Counted from the stretch's first letter, positions 27,201 through 39,580 are shown. The stretch: 64,000 nt of DNA from Epiperipatus broadwayi (GCA_028023455.1 JAQFVV010006313.1:3513147-3577146), one strand, 5' to 3'. Program-made: numbers and translations. The notes: generated from the letters alone by a model not told the origin.

Positions 27201-27891
27201 GTAACAAATAATTTTTATTTCCTGAAATTACTTATTTCTTAATTTAAATATATCCTTCCGATTTTATCATTTTACTTTCAACGATAGTATATTTTTCATA
27301 AAAACTTAAATGGGATCCAGAAAACAGAATATCTTATCAAATAGGATTGCCACCAGATTTTTACTTCTGCTTTTTTTTCTCAATAAAAAATAAAAAAATT
27401 GTTCCATTCTCTCTTCCTCCTTGTAAACTATGTCAGACAACTTTCTCAAAATTTCTTCTTTGCCTCTTCAGAAAAATAATCATTTAATTATAACATAAAC
27501 AAAAGAAAGGAAAAAAACTTATTACAGCTATTTTTTCCATATGATTTAAACAAATACAAAGTAATTTGACAAATAGAAAATAAATTCTTTACTCAATTGT
27601 GATATCTCTTACATATTTCTATAATTTAAAAATTCCAGATATTGGATGAAAGATCTCATCTCTCTCCCTCTCCCATCCAAAATCAATTACTGTTTAGATT
27701 GCTTTTATCATTTAATTCTCTTTTGTTTTTTATAATTCCTCTTCTTCAAAATGACTCAAATTCTAAATTTTTTAGTTTTTGCTTAAACACATTACTGGAA
27801 ATACACTTTATTATCCTTAATATTATTATTTTTTTCTTTTTTTTTCTAAGCTTTTTCCGTAACAAAAAACCAAGGTCAATAACACGAAAAA
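24289..27891. mobile_element. 3.6 kb G-depleted insertion of unknown type
   Basis: The plus strand is strikingly poor in G over the whole segment. Sample lines 25621-25680 and 25681-25740 each hold one G against 17 and 18 C. The bias starts and stops with the insertion, which lies between (TA)n on the left and (TA)n(TG)n on the right. I found no recognisable protein domain in either direction. The LINE relic at 53-54.5 kb has a similar G-over-C bias on its coding strand, so a minus-oriented, badly decayed retroelement is one possibility. Mutational (G-to-A type) decay is another. Confidence 0.5.
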
Positions 27892-27921
27892 ATATATATA
27901 TGTGTGTGTGTGTGTGTGTGT
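27892..27921. repeat. (TA)n(TG)n microsatellite
   Basis: Short TA tract followed by about 10 TG units at the right edge of the G-depleted insertion. Confidence 0.85.
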
Positions 27922-28425
27922 ATACTTATATTTTCATTAAACAATTGAGCACTGCCACTTTTTTATTTTCATTACTTCTTAGTTATTCATTTACTTAAAA
28001 TGTTTATATGTTTTTTTATTAAACAAGTTAATACATGCTGCCCAAAATAACACAACTCTGTCAGTCTAAAATCGTCTACCCTTACAGAGCCAGCTAATGG
28101 CCAAACATTAAGTAATGTCATTGTTCTCATTAAATTCCTTCAATATAATTCTTATGCAAACATATGGAGTCAGAAAATGTTGACATCCATAAATATATTG
28201 CTTGGGGAAATACTAATTAGTGATTAATAGAAGGTAAGTCTGAGTATTTTATACCTATATATTTTTATCTGTTATTGTTGGAAGCTTAAGTTTTAAGTAA
28301 CTTGTCCCTATGCTATGGCTACTAAAAGTCCATCTCAGCAAATCAAATGTTTTGTTTATGCATTAATTAATCATTTATATCATTTATTAATAATTTTTTA
28401 TAAGTGGATTTTAATAAAGATAGCA

Positions 28426-31400
28426 TAAGTTCAACTCTGTAAAGATGGAGAAGGGTCACAATCCATTACATGATCAAAACATGCTAGCAACTAAAAATAT
28501 ATGTGATGAATGAGTGTAAACTGCTTGGAGAAAACTAGTCATTATTGCAAACAGCTTAGGGAGAACTAGTCATTATTCCACTAATAAAGATTTGCATTTT
28601 ATTCATTCTTTGTCCTTGTTTTTTATTCAATTCTCTACCAAAAATATTTATACAGATAATGATTTTTTTAACCAAATCAGTATATTTGACATCTACTAAT
28701 TTATTTACAAAACAGCCTACTCATTTAAAAATTTTATTAATACAACTTTTATTTTAAAAAAAGAATTATTATGGATGCTATTTATCTTATTTTTAGAAAT
28801 TGAAACAAATAAAAGGACCTAAGGAACATATTTTATTTTTTATAATGCCACTATGTTTCTATAAAAAAAAAGTTTTGTTATGGTAAGATATCACTATGTT
28901 ATGTTAACGTTTTCTCAAAATTTCACCATAACTTATGGTATGTGACATTTTTTGGCTGTAGTAGTTATGCCTAATTTATCATTTTTTGACTTCACAATAA
29001 TTTGAGAATTTTCAAAAAAAAATTATTTATTTCATTTTGTTGGATATTATTATTGCATATCCTTTATTAAAAATATTTTTTTGAAATTTTTAATATAACT
29101 TTTATAAAGAGGAGTAAATAAAGATTTAAAAAATGGTTCCATTTCAGAATATATGCTATGTTATTAATGTTTGTTAACACTGATTGTTAAAACATAAAAA
29201 TGTGCATAGCAGAACCTTAATTTAATACATATATTGAATAAAATAAACATAATTTATGTATTATTAGCTAGGATGTAAATGAAACAAATATCACAAGATT
29301 AGTAAATATTGAAAAGATAATTTAGATTAATATTATTGTATTTTACATTTAGTTCTACTTTAAACATATTGAACAAAAAAATACACTTTTTTTATTTAAA
29401 TGAACCTGCTATTAATGATTAAATTGACAAAATATATGAAATAGCTTCTCCAAAGATTTACAATTTTGATACTAGTACATTTTTGGACTAATTAATAAAG
29501 AAATATCCAAACTTATTTAGTAACAAAAAAAACTTGATATATTTACTTGTTAAAATAATAAAATGAATTTGGAATATTGTGATAAATATTAGCATTTATA
29601 AGGAAACATACACATTTGATTAAATCAAGATTACTTCATATTTTTTGACTTCTATATAAAAATTTTATTTTATACTAAAAGTCAATAAATAGACTTGATT
29701 TCTTTTTATTTAATTTTATAAATGAATAATATTCTAAAAAAATATAATTGAATTTTATAAATATTTAAAAACTGAGTTGATAAAAAAAAAAGAAAAGTTA
29801 TAAATGTGATTGTGTAAATATTTTTTCAGAAAATAAATAAATTCTTTTTTATTTTAAGTTTTTTCAATGCAAATAAAAAAATGTGGATCTTTTATTTGCT
29901 TTATAATTATTAAAATATTTGAAAACATTCTAACACCATGACCATTTTGACAGGTGAGGATGGTGTATAAAGAGTTTCACCTAAATTGTTATCAAAAAGA
30001 AAATAACACCCTTAAATGAAATCCTTCCTTTGAAAACAATAGAATAAATATGACTGCTATTGTCCAACTGTCTGTAAGATATTAGTCTCTTCAAGTTTGT
30101 TCTTCAACTTAAAAAAATCAATAAAAGCAATACTTTAGAATTTATTTTATGGGGGGGGGGAGGCTAATAGGAGTTACATGAATGTGAAACAATGATCTAA
30201 ACAGCAAAACTAGCATACTTTTTCTGAAGAAAACATCCACCAATTTTCAACAAATATGAAAGTTATCGAGTTAATAGGGAAATTTCTATCTACATTTTAA
30301 AGAAGGTTAAAAAGAATAAATAGTTTTCAATTGCTTTAATTTTTGTTATGTGGAAAGCAATAGTATCCTCCTCCCACTTTCAAAAGACTGCTGAAGAGGG
30401 TATTGGTTCTATATCATATATATATATATATATGTAAAAAAATGAGAATCAAAAATAGTTTAAATACATGCTTAATTAAGTAATATTAATACTTGTGAGT
30501 TTTCAAATAAACGAAGATGGTAACCAGTATTTTTGATAAATGTACAGTTTAAAGAGCCTATAATCTACTGAAGATGTGTTAGTTGTTAAATTAAAAGAAA
30601 ATTAACAAATAGATTGTTAAATTTTAAAAAAGAAGTAAATTTCGAAATTTTTTATCAAGAAGCTTTATCTCATTTTTTTTTACTCATGTTATAACGTGGG
30701 AAGCGACGAACCCCTCTTAACTTTGTCTATTTTGATTCAGTTCAGCTTATTTCTTTTTGTCAGCAGTTTTTTTTTTTTAGTAAATTGTCACACTGATAAA
30801 AATTTGGGATCTTCCTGTCAAAGTCCATGAAGCAGTGGACTATTTTCAAAGTTGTGGGATCTTACGTTCCCGAAAAGTCTGCTTTAATGGTCACGATACG
30901 ATTGCACACCGCCGACATGAATAAAGTGTAAATATTGTATTTATATATTTTTTTCAATAAGTTAATCAAAAAAAAAGAAAATAAACTATAAATATTGTAA
31001 TTAATTTCTCTACTACGATTTCTTTTTTTTTTTTTTAAATAATAGTAATAAAAACTGAAATGGATTAAGTAAATACGACGTTTCCTAGCAGGCATGTTTT
31101 TTTTATAAACATCAAAATATTAATATATATAGATATAACAAAATGCTATAATTAGATTTTTTTAAAGTTATCTTATATTTTAGATAATATACAACAGAGT
31201 GTGAATCTATATATAATGACAGATTTTTACGAATAAAAATTTAATTTTTTTTTTTTTTTTAAATATAGTAATTAATAGCATTTACAGATATATAAAATTT
31301 CTAGATTTTAATAATAGTTTCATATCTTATGTATGAATATCTGGTGCAGCATAATATTACGCTTTAATATATTATTATTACGAAGAAAATAACTTAATAT

Positions 31401-31650
31401 AAATACAAACACTTTTCTACATATATGCATATATGGAAATGTAAACATACGTTTGGTAACTATTAAATAAGTTTTATGGGTAAGTCAAATGCGTTTACTT
31501 TTTTTTTTTTAAAGTATACATAAATCACATTGATTTACAACTATAGAGAGTCATAAATGTTTTCGAAGAAGATTTTGTTATTAAATATCTTCATAATAAT
31601 TTCTACATAATTTCTAACAAGTTTGGATATTTTAAATGATAAAACTTTGT
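28426..31650. other. AT-rich noncoding stretch
   Basis: Mostly featureless. It contains a short TA tract near 30415-30433 and a local cluster of CpG near 30690-30915 with a small minus-strand open frame (30862-31095). I list that under findings but do not call it a gene. A near-duplicate of about 30 bp (GAAAACTAGTCATTATT and GAGAACTAGTCATTATT) occurs at 28530-28590. Confidence 0.4.
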
Positions 31651-31652
31651 AT

Positions 31653-31653
<1 letters not shown>

Positions 31654-31745
<92 letters not shown>

Positions 31746-32057
31746 AAGAAGAAGAAGAAGAAGAAGAAGAAGAAGAAGAAGAAGAAGAAGAAGAAGAAGA
31801 AGAAGAAGAAGAAGAAGAAGAAGAAGAAGAAGAAGAAGAAGAAGAAGAAGAAGAAGAAGAAGAAGAAGAAGAAGAAGAAGAAGAAGAAGAAGAAGAAGAA
31901 GAAGAAGAAGAAGAAGAAGAAGAAGAAGAAGAAGAAGAAGAAGAAGAAGAAGAAGAAGAAGAAGAAGAAGAAGAAGAAGAAGAAGAAGAAGAAGAAGAAG
32001 AAGAAGAAGAAGAAGAAGAAGAAGAAGAAGAAGAAGAAGAAGAAGAAGAAGAAGAAG

Positions 32058-32087
<30 letters not shown>
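31654..32087 (+). repeat. (TAA)n followed by a long perfect (GAA)n tract
   Basis: About 60 bp of TAA units with one interruption lead into roughly 373 bp (about 124 units) of uninterrupted GAA, ending at GTAGTAG. It is a pure purine/pyrimidine tract. The long poly-K and poly-R open frames over it are artefacts of the repeat. Confidence 0.95.
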
Positions 32088-32089
<2 letters not shown>

Positions 32090-32286
32090 GTAGTTTATTT
32101 TATATATACATTATAAAAACAATGTAATAAAATAACTTGTATTTGTTGAAATTCAAAAAAAGCAATTACTAGAAGAAGAAGAAGAAAAAAGAAAGAAGAA
32201 GTAAAAGTAGTTTATATTATATATACATTATAAAAACAATGTAATAAAATAACTTGTATTTGTTGAAATTCAAAAAAAGCAATTAC
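32081..32286 (+). repeat. 116 bp tandem duplication at the edge of the GAA tract
   Basis: TATATACATTATAAAAACAA through GCAATTAC occurs twice, with starts 116 bp apart (about 32103 and 32219). A short degenerate GAA block separates the copies. The duplication includes the end of the GAA tract, which suggests slippage or unequal exchange in the repeat. Confidence 0.85.
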
Positions 32287-32289
32287 CAA

Positions 32290-33355
32290 ATATTAATATA
32301 TATATATCAAAATTGTTTTTCCACGTATTCAGCAAAAATAAATATGCGCCATCATAAGTCGTTAGAGTCAAGAAATTTTAACTAGACATAATTAAACTTT
32401 TCTTCTAAATAAATACAATTACCGTAGTTTAGATATTGAAAATATATTCACGAGACAATATAAAATGCAAATTAGAAAAAAAAAATGTATTGTTATAATT
32501 TTTTGTAGGAAAGATCGACTGAGTATTATTGCAGTGTAAGGCTTTAATTTAGCTTGTAAATGAAAAGATTTGTACTACAATGAAAATATAAAAAAAATCA
32601 CATTGAAACAGTTTAATTTACAATGACTATTAATTGTAATATTTAAACAGCATTAAACTGTTGCACATGCGCTTTGGATTTTAACTATAAAATAAATGAA
32701 TACTAACACTTCAAACACATGATAAAGTCTTTGGAAAAGATAGAATGGCCATCTATTTTTTCGAACCCAAACGCTTTTGTATGGGCGAATGAATCTTAAG
32801 TGTTAGAAAGTGACTATTAATTAAATAATGTTCCAAAAACATTTTCTCGTTGCAAAACAAAGACGTTTTCCGTGAAAATTCAGAGTAGTTTGTTTTCAAA
32901 CTTAATACTCTGCTTCCGCATATACTAATAGAAACTGTTTACCAATAAAACTGAAGAAAGTTTGCCGGAAAATCCTTTTAATAAAATATTTAAAGTTAAT
33001 TGTGTTTTTAAAGCTAAAATTATTTAAGTATATTATTAGCAATAAAATCTTTATGATGTTTAATTAAAAGTAAACAAATGTAATTTATTTTTAAATCCTT
33101 TTACTTTGTCAAAACCTTAATAAAATAATATTCTTAACAGTTGTTTTTTTTATTGTTAAAATGAATCTCATCCATAATCAAAATGCCCTAATATATATAA
33201 TTTTAAATTTTGTTCACTTTAAGGTTTTGCCAATCATTCAAGCTGCATTGTTTGATAAAAATGCAACCAATCTCTGCTAGACATATGTTTTTTATTGTAA
33301 TGATCATCAACAGAATCTTGAAAATCAGTTGACACCATCATCAATTACAGCAAAT
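32290..33355. other. AT-rich noncoding stretch
   Basis: No domains, no structured repeat recognised. Confidence 0.4.
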
Positions 33356-35549
33356 AAATTGTAACGATCTGGCAAAGAGACTTAACGTAAACTGCACTAC
33401 AGGGCGCCATCTAGGCATTTGAACCTAGAAAAATTTATAATGTAGGCAGATGCGTAAGTCAAAAAAAAAATTTTTTTTTTTTTTATATTTTGCATCCGAT
33501 CGTTAGCCCATGTCACTAGCTCAGTGGAATAGCAGAGATTAAATAATATAATATCTTATCTAATTATATTTCAATATTAAAAAAATAAATAAAATAAGCC
33601 ACTGCCAGTAATTAACATACAAACATTTATTTATGCACATATATATAAGATTTAAAATTATTTTAGTATTAGTTTACATTTTAACATTTAACATTATTTT
33701 TAACTTTGATTTTTGACTTTAATTTACATTTAATTACTATTATATTCTAATTTTACATTTTAATTAAGTTCACACAGATAAATTTAGGAAAGCTTGTTTA
33801 TAATGTTGAATATAGATCGGTTACATAGATTTCAGGGTCAAAAACATTTCAAAGTAAACATAAACGATCAAAATACAAAATTATTGATTACTGACAATTG
33901 CGGAGGGAAATTTATACGTAACCCAATAGTATTCATCATAAGATACTTGCATTGTCACCAATAACTTAAAAGACATCCGAATAAATACATTTTAGATACT
34001 CACCGTAAGGTATCATTATTTATCGAATGTCTATATTTTGATCAAATATGAAAACCCAAAACATACTTAACCGATAACCAATCCATGCAAGCATCTATAA
34101 ACAACTTAAATTTAATGCATTTTTATTTAGGGTCAAGTATGAATAGACCACATAGATTTGCATTTGAAAATAAAATATTCTATCCCTATTTAACCTTAGG
34201 CTAAAATTCGTAGTCAAACTGGCATCAATTCATCTGATATATCGATGTATTCAATGTAATAAAATATGGCAGCACAAAAGGTTAAGAGAAGAAATTGCCT
34301 CTTATGAGATAGGAATATTACATCTATCTGCAAAGAAGAGCAATAAAACAAAAAACTCCATAGAAAAAAACTGTGGTATCCGACTTATAATTCCTTCCAT
34401 AGGCAAACGGAAGTGTGCGGCATATGAAGCGTTTCTGCCCGTAGCGAATCAATATTACATCTACTAATCACACCAATATATCCAATCCATTGACCCAATT
34501 TAACCACGAAACAAATAACCTAAGATTACCCTCCCCTAATATAACTTTACAAATCTATACAGCCATTCACGCCCGACTTAAGTTTAACATTTATATAATT
34601 AATTTAACGAAAAACAAAAAAAAATCATGATAAAAACTTAAAGAATAAAAAATAAATAAATGGAAATGATTTTACATAAATAAGGAAAAAAAATACATCA
34701 AATAACACTATTAGTAAAGAATTTAGTTTGGTCAGATAGGATTCTATTTGTAACAATTAAATACTAGGAAAGTTTAAAATTTAAAGTTCTTAGTGTTTTC
34801 AAATTAATATTGTTCGTTATATCTATCTTAGAAAGTTCTTACGGTTTTAGAAATGTTCATCTTTTACAATTGCTTGCCATTTGAAATCCAGCATTAAATT
34901 TCCCGATGATCCTGTGGTCCTCTGAATATAAGAAAAGCGATGTTTCATTTTTCCATTTTATAACAACTGAAGGGATTGAACGTGCGTCCTTCAATCTCTT
35001 CTCCCGCACCTCCGCACTAACATCTATCTGTCACATCATAATAATCATAACAACTCACTAACTAATAATTTCCAAACTTGTCCTTTTATATTGCTTTGGA
35101 AGATTGACTTAACATTACGTCATCGATGTGATGATCCTTTTCGTTGAGGTCCGATTTCCCAATGGATTTATTTCATTTGCTAAAAGTTTCTATTGTTTCC
35201 CTATCTGACCGATGTTTTTACATTTAAATGCCCAAGGCTGGTTTACATTTAACTAATTAACAATCATTTCCATTTCTGATTAATTAACCTGTTTTCCAAA
35301 TCAAAGATATATTTTTATCTCTAAATCTTTTTAAGTTTTTGTTTTTAAAATACCTTTTCTATTTTTAATACAGTTTTATTTTAATAATTTTTTTTATTTG
35401 TGCGATTTAATATATACGAGTTTAAGATGATATTTAATTTCAATTTTTAATTCTTAAAGAAAAATTTTAAATGCGAACTTTTTAATTTACTTTCATGTTT
35501 AATAAATAAAAAAAAACAATGTAACGAACGTCTGTGCTCGTTACAAAAT
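33356..35549 (-). mobile_element. solo-LTR-like element, minus orientation (2.19 kb)
   Basis: The element is 33360-35545, beginning TGTAACGATC and ending CTCGTTACA on the plus strand. It is flanked by AAAT on both sides (33356-33359 and 35546-35549), a 4 bp direct duplication. Read on the minus strand it opens with a hairpin TGTAACGA...TCGTTACA, the same architecture as the 7155 element. A minus-strand TATA box (TATAAAAGGAC) lies at 35080-35090, about 455 bp in. It has no coding capacity. TG...CA ends, the 4 bp duplication and the promoter fit a solo LTR; a MITE with long termini is the alternative. Confidence 0.55.
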
Positions 35550-36100
35550 CTTAGTTTAAACCCTATCACAACATTTTACAGATATTAAAGTTTGAACATA
35601 AATTTATCAGTAATTCAACTAAAACTTCTTAGTATCTGCTTAATGTTAATAAAGTATGTATATTTGCATAAATCTTCTTAATACCATCTTAATTTATGGT
35701 TATAATATTTTTTTTGATTTATAATATTACATATTTAATACTTTTGCCACCTTTATTTATTTCTAAAATTATATGATTCAGCCCTTGGGAAAATATGTAC
35801 TTAATTCCAATTCATTTTCTCATCAAGCACTGAGATTTGTGGTAAATGTCAATTCGCTATAAATAAAAATAATAATTTAATACATCAACCAAGCTTTCAT
35901 TCCTTAATTGAACCTTTTGCATATGTTTTGTGTACACAATCACATGACCAATTACCCTACAGCAATTTTCCCAATAGAGATCATTTACACTACATTACAA
36001 TAAAAATAATTATTAAAATACATAGATTAAGTATAATTAGTAAAATACATATATGTACATAAAAATCATTAAACTTATAACTACCATTTTTCCCTATAAT
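35550..36100. other. AT-rich noncoding stretch
   Basis: Nothing recognisable. It ends in the (AT)n tract that borders LTR-like copy 2. Confidence 0.4.
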
Positions 36101-36114
36101 ATATATATATATAT

Positions 36115-37575
36115 TGTGAATATTCAGATTAATATTAAGGTATTTTAAAAAAATAAATAAAGAAGTTTGTTGATCTTGTTTGATTTTTCTCTTGCTTGAT
36201 AGATAGATAATGGAAGATCTTGGAAATATAGATTTAAGTTGATCACCATGGCAACCTAAAGCTTTTAAATAGAATTGTTTACTGTTGAGTCTTGCTTTAA
36301 AATACTAAATTCACTACAATCAAACTTAAGAAAAACATATAGGTAAATAAATAAATTTTGAAAACAATTCCTTACAATATAAGTTTACTTAAATAGGATC
36401 ATTATTATTTTACATATTTTATTTTTCTGTCAATGCAGTCACCATAGAAACATTATTACAAATAGTTCAAGGTTTTTATGTCATATATATCTGTTTATAA
36501 ATGAATTAAAAATTATTATTGTTATTAAAAAAATATCTATGTAAATTATTTGTGTTTATAAAGTGAATAAAGGTTGTAATATCAATTTTGTATTTTGGTT
36601 TACAAATAATAGGAAAAATCTAATCGAATTTGGATTTCATTCCCATGTATCCATTTTCTCCAAACATACATCGTACTTGAATACCAAGCAGGAAAATTTG
36701 TTCTGTTTTATCATTTGCTTTGAGCTTTATTTGAGTATATTCCAATGGTTGTTATGACTCCAGAACGTCAGAAAGAGAACACATAAATAGCCAAAAAACT
36801 ATAAGAGTAAGCTATCATCTTTTTGTGATTGCCAAGAACAGACGTATTTTCTATGTTCTTATAAATAAAAGTTCTTCAATACTTTTTTTAGCTGTTAAAC
36901 CATAAAGCATGGAAAAATAAACTTAAATTATCTGCCCGTTCAATCATTTGAAGGGCAGTTGTGAAGAATTTCCAAGGGAAACAGCAACAAAATGTAAAAA
37001 AATGTAAAAAAGAAACCTATGAAAAAAAATGCTTTATATAAAAATCGGCTATTTTAGTTTTAAAAACAAATATATTTCTGGTTTAAAGTTTGGCGTATAA
37101 TTACCGTTAGATTTGGATAAATATCGTGTCACGAGCTAAGAAACACTCAGGATCACCTGGATTAATTTGCATCATAAAAAAGGCTAGTTAAATCGCACTC
37201 TCCTCTTTGGAAAGAAAAAGGACTGTTAGTGAAGCATTATAAAGTTCGACTTGTCTTTTCTGAGAAATAAACTTCTCTTTACATCATAGAAACTGAGGAT
37301 AAGTAAATTGCAATGGACAAATAAATAGTTAAAATGAACAGACTCTTATATATGGTATGATTTTTTTTAATATATAAAAATGTGTGCATATTATTTTTTT
37401 TACATATATTTAAAAAGGATGATTTGTATTTTATTTAAATTATCTTTAAGAGTAATAGAATTTATTAAATAAAAATGATCAGAGAGATTCCTCTATTAAT
37501 TATTTGAACTCTTGTCTAAGTATATATTAACACAATCCAATGTTGTTGTTTTATATATATATATATATATATTGT

Positions 37576-37614
<39 letters not shown>

Positions 37615-39405
37615 TTAATGGTTGCATGTATAAAATTTAGTTAAAACATCGAATAGACAAGAGATTCAAATATATCATATTATTTCATATTCATTTATCG
37701 GTTATTATTTTGATAAACCAATAGACTTCGATCTCATCCTATTTCATATCTTTGGCATCTGTTATATATAAATTTTTCAGTAAGATATCCAAAAGTCTCT
37801 CCAGTCATTCATTCATTTTTTTATATACATGTCATTGTTTTCGCAACACATTTTAGAGATACACACAGTAATTTTATCATTTTTTTTATTTATTCAATCA
37901 ATCTGAAATATAAATTAATTTCCAATGTATTTTGTTATTAATCTTGCCAATTTTCTTTTATATAATCAAATAAATTGAGTGATTCAAATGACCAGACTCT
38001 GTTAATTTTTTTTATTATTTGGATTGAATAAGATGACTTGGCTATTTAAATGACAAGGATCAAACTCAGCTTGGTAAGTGAGGTAGAATATAAGATGTGG
38101 TATGTTTTGCATATTAACATTTTATTTTATTCCCATACAAATTTTATATTCATCTCTGCATTCAAATGTTATGTGTTATATTTTATTTTAGTTGATATTA
38201 CAAAGTCAATCATTTCTATGTTTGTCTGATTCCGTCATATAAAAATCTAAATAGATCGTACTTTATCGTTGGTTCAGAATAACTCGTCTTAGATATTTTT
38301 TTAAACTTCTCTAAAATAAAGAGTACAAACTTCATTGAATACTTTAATTGAATATTATCTTTAAATTGGGAAGAATCTAAATTATAATCATATATTTTAA
38401 TTATTACCAACCAATTTTATATTCAATTGTTTAAAGATTCTAATAAATAATATTAATACTCATAGGTGAATAAACATCGAATAGAAACTTAATATATCTC
38501 TTATGTAATGTGGTTGGGCATTGTAGAGTTAGAAATGAGCTAAGAGAGTGTTGATAATAAATTCTATTGAAGTATTCTATTTTAACACATAAACGAGGCA
38601 ATAATTAAGCGTCGCTTTATTGGAAGATATGGATAAATTATTTGTACATTACTTTATGGCTTCTTAGTAAATCAGATGCAGATTAATTTGTTTAAACATT
38701 TAAGTGAGTGCATAAGTTTTCAAAGTGTTTATAAAATGATATAAAAACTAGTTGATTTCAATAGAAAATTAGTAATTAAATATTGGAGTAGAAGAACTGT
38801 GTATCGCTTATTGAAACGAATGTTTATACTTTCTATTTAGCGTTTATTAAACTAGATATACATTTGAGTCAAATATTATTTTGTTTTGATATTTAAATAG
38901 TGTCTATACTTAAAAACGTTTTGTTAAAAAAATGCAATTGTGGTTGTTTAGAAGCTTATCCGTTAAGATAAAATGCAGTATCATTAAACATTTAAAGTAG
39001 ATGTAAATTACTACAATAACAATAGGCTAATAAAATATATATTGGAATCTGCTTTAGTTATTAATTAAATTTGATTTTCATTGGATTGCTAATCAAGTAG
39101 TTAGCCTAATCATATATTATTGTTTAGGGCAATGATGTGCGAGTTCATTGCTCAGTGCAGTTTACTTTGTAATGTGATGGATTTGTTGATGTCTGGAGCA
39201 GATAATCTCATTATTATTTCGTTTCACATATAGCTTAAACAAATTAGACTTTAATAGAGATTATTAGTGCTTTATGATGGTTTATTGCATAATGGCGACC
39301 CGATTGAGCTAGAGTAGATTAAATTAAATTAGATTTTAGATTGTTCATTAGATCAGATTGGTCATTCTACCTATCACCAGCATTGATCAAATTCCATCAG
39401 TTACA
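36115..39405 (+). mobile_element. LTR-like repeat, copy 2 (3.29 kb with insertion)
   Basis: Same unit and orientation as 1015-3861. It starts TGTGAATATTC directly after (AT)n and ends CAGTTACA directly before (AT)n, the pattern expected of a solo LTR inserted in a TA tract. AATAAA lies at 36864. The TATA box of copy 1 is altered to CACATAAATAG here. The hairpin is retained in weakened form (CTGCCC/GGGCAG, 36932-36958). TGGCGACCC near 39293 could be an alternative primer-binding site if the LTR is shorter. It carries a 177 bp insertion (37491-37667) absent from copy 1. Confidence 0.55.
37491..37667. repeat. 177 bp insertion with two (AT)n tracts, inside LTR-like copy 2
   Basis: This segment is absent from the matching place in copy 1 (near 2107) and is bordered by GAGATTC on both sides (37484-37490 and 37661-37667), a candidate 7 bp target duplication. 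TTGAACTCTTGTCT near the left end is roughly the reverse complement of AGACAAGAGATTCAA at the right end. Two (AT)n tracts lie within. Confidence 0.6.
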
Positions 39406-39450
39406 ATATATATATATATGTGTGTGTTAAAACGAAGATTTGCACGGGTT

Positions 39451-39580
39451 AAATATATAAAATACATATTTTGCGGGTTCATCCGTGTTAAAAACTCTTA
39501 ATGTTAATATACTGACGTCAGTATATTAACATTAAAAGTTTTTAACACGGATGAACCTGCAAAATATATTTTATATATAT
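39451..39580. repeat. 130 bp palindrome centred on ACTGACGTCAGT
   Basis: Arms of about 60 bp with few differences meet at 39516/39517. Matching blocks are GGGTTCATCCGTGTTAAAAA on the left and TTTTTAACACGGATGAACC on the right. The centre contains TGACGTCA, the cAMP-response-element word, probably by chance of palindromy. It is a non-autonomous fold-back element, next to (AT)n. Confidence 0.8.

Larger units (their letters stand above)
23231..28425 (+). repeat. 1.53 kb tandem repeat, unit 2, split by an insertion
   Basis: The unit runs from 23231 to about 24288, stops within a (TA)n tract, and resumes at about 27922. There CTTATATTTTCATTAAACAA continues where unit 1 has CTTATATTTCTATTAAACAA (22719). 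It then follows unit 1 to about 28425 (AATCAAATGTTT landmark). The 3.6 kb between the two halves is foreign. Confidence 0.75.

Noticed and set aside
24289-27891. Mitochondrial insertion as the source of the strand bias
   Set aside because: No recognisable mitochondrial protein, rRNA or tRNA sequence was seen. A direct search would settle it.
27642-27998. 118-codon plus-strand frame
   Set aside because: Low-complexity F/L/S-rich translation of the pyrimidine-rich insertion, running into a TG microsatellite and the resumed tandem repeat.
31623-32127. Two open frames of 155 and 163 codons (poly-Lys and poly-Arg)
   Set aside because: They are produced entirely by the TAA/GAA microsatellite.
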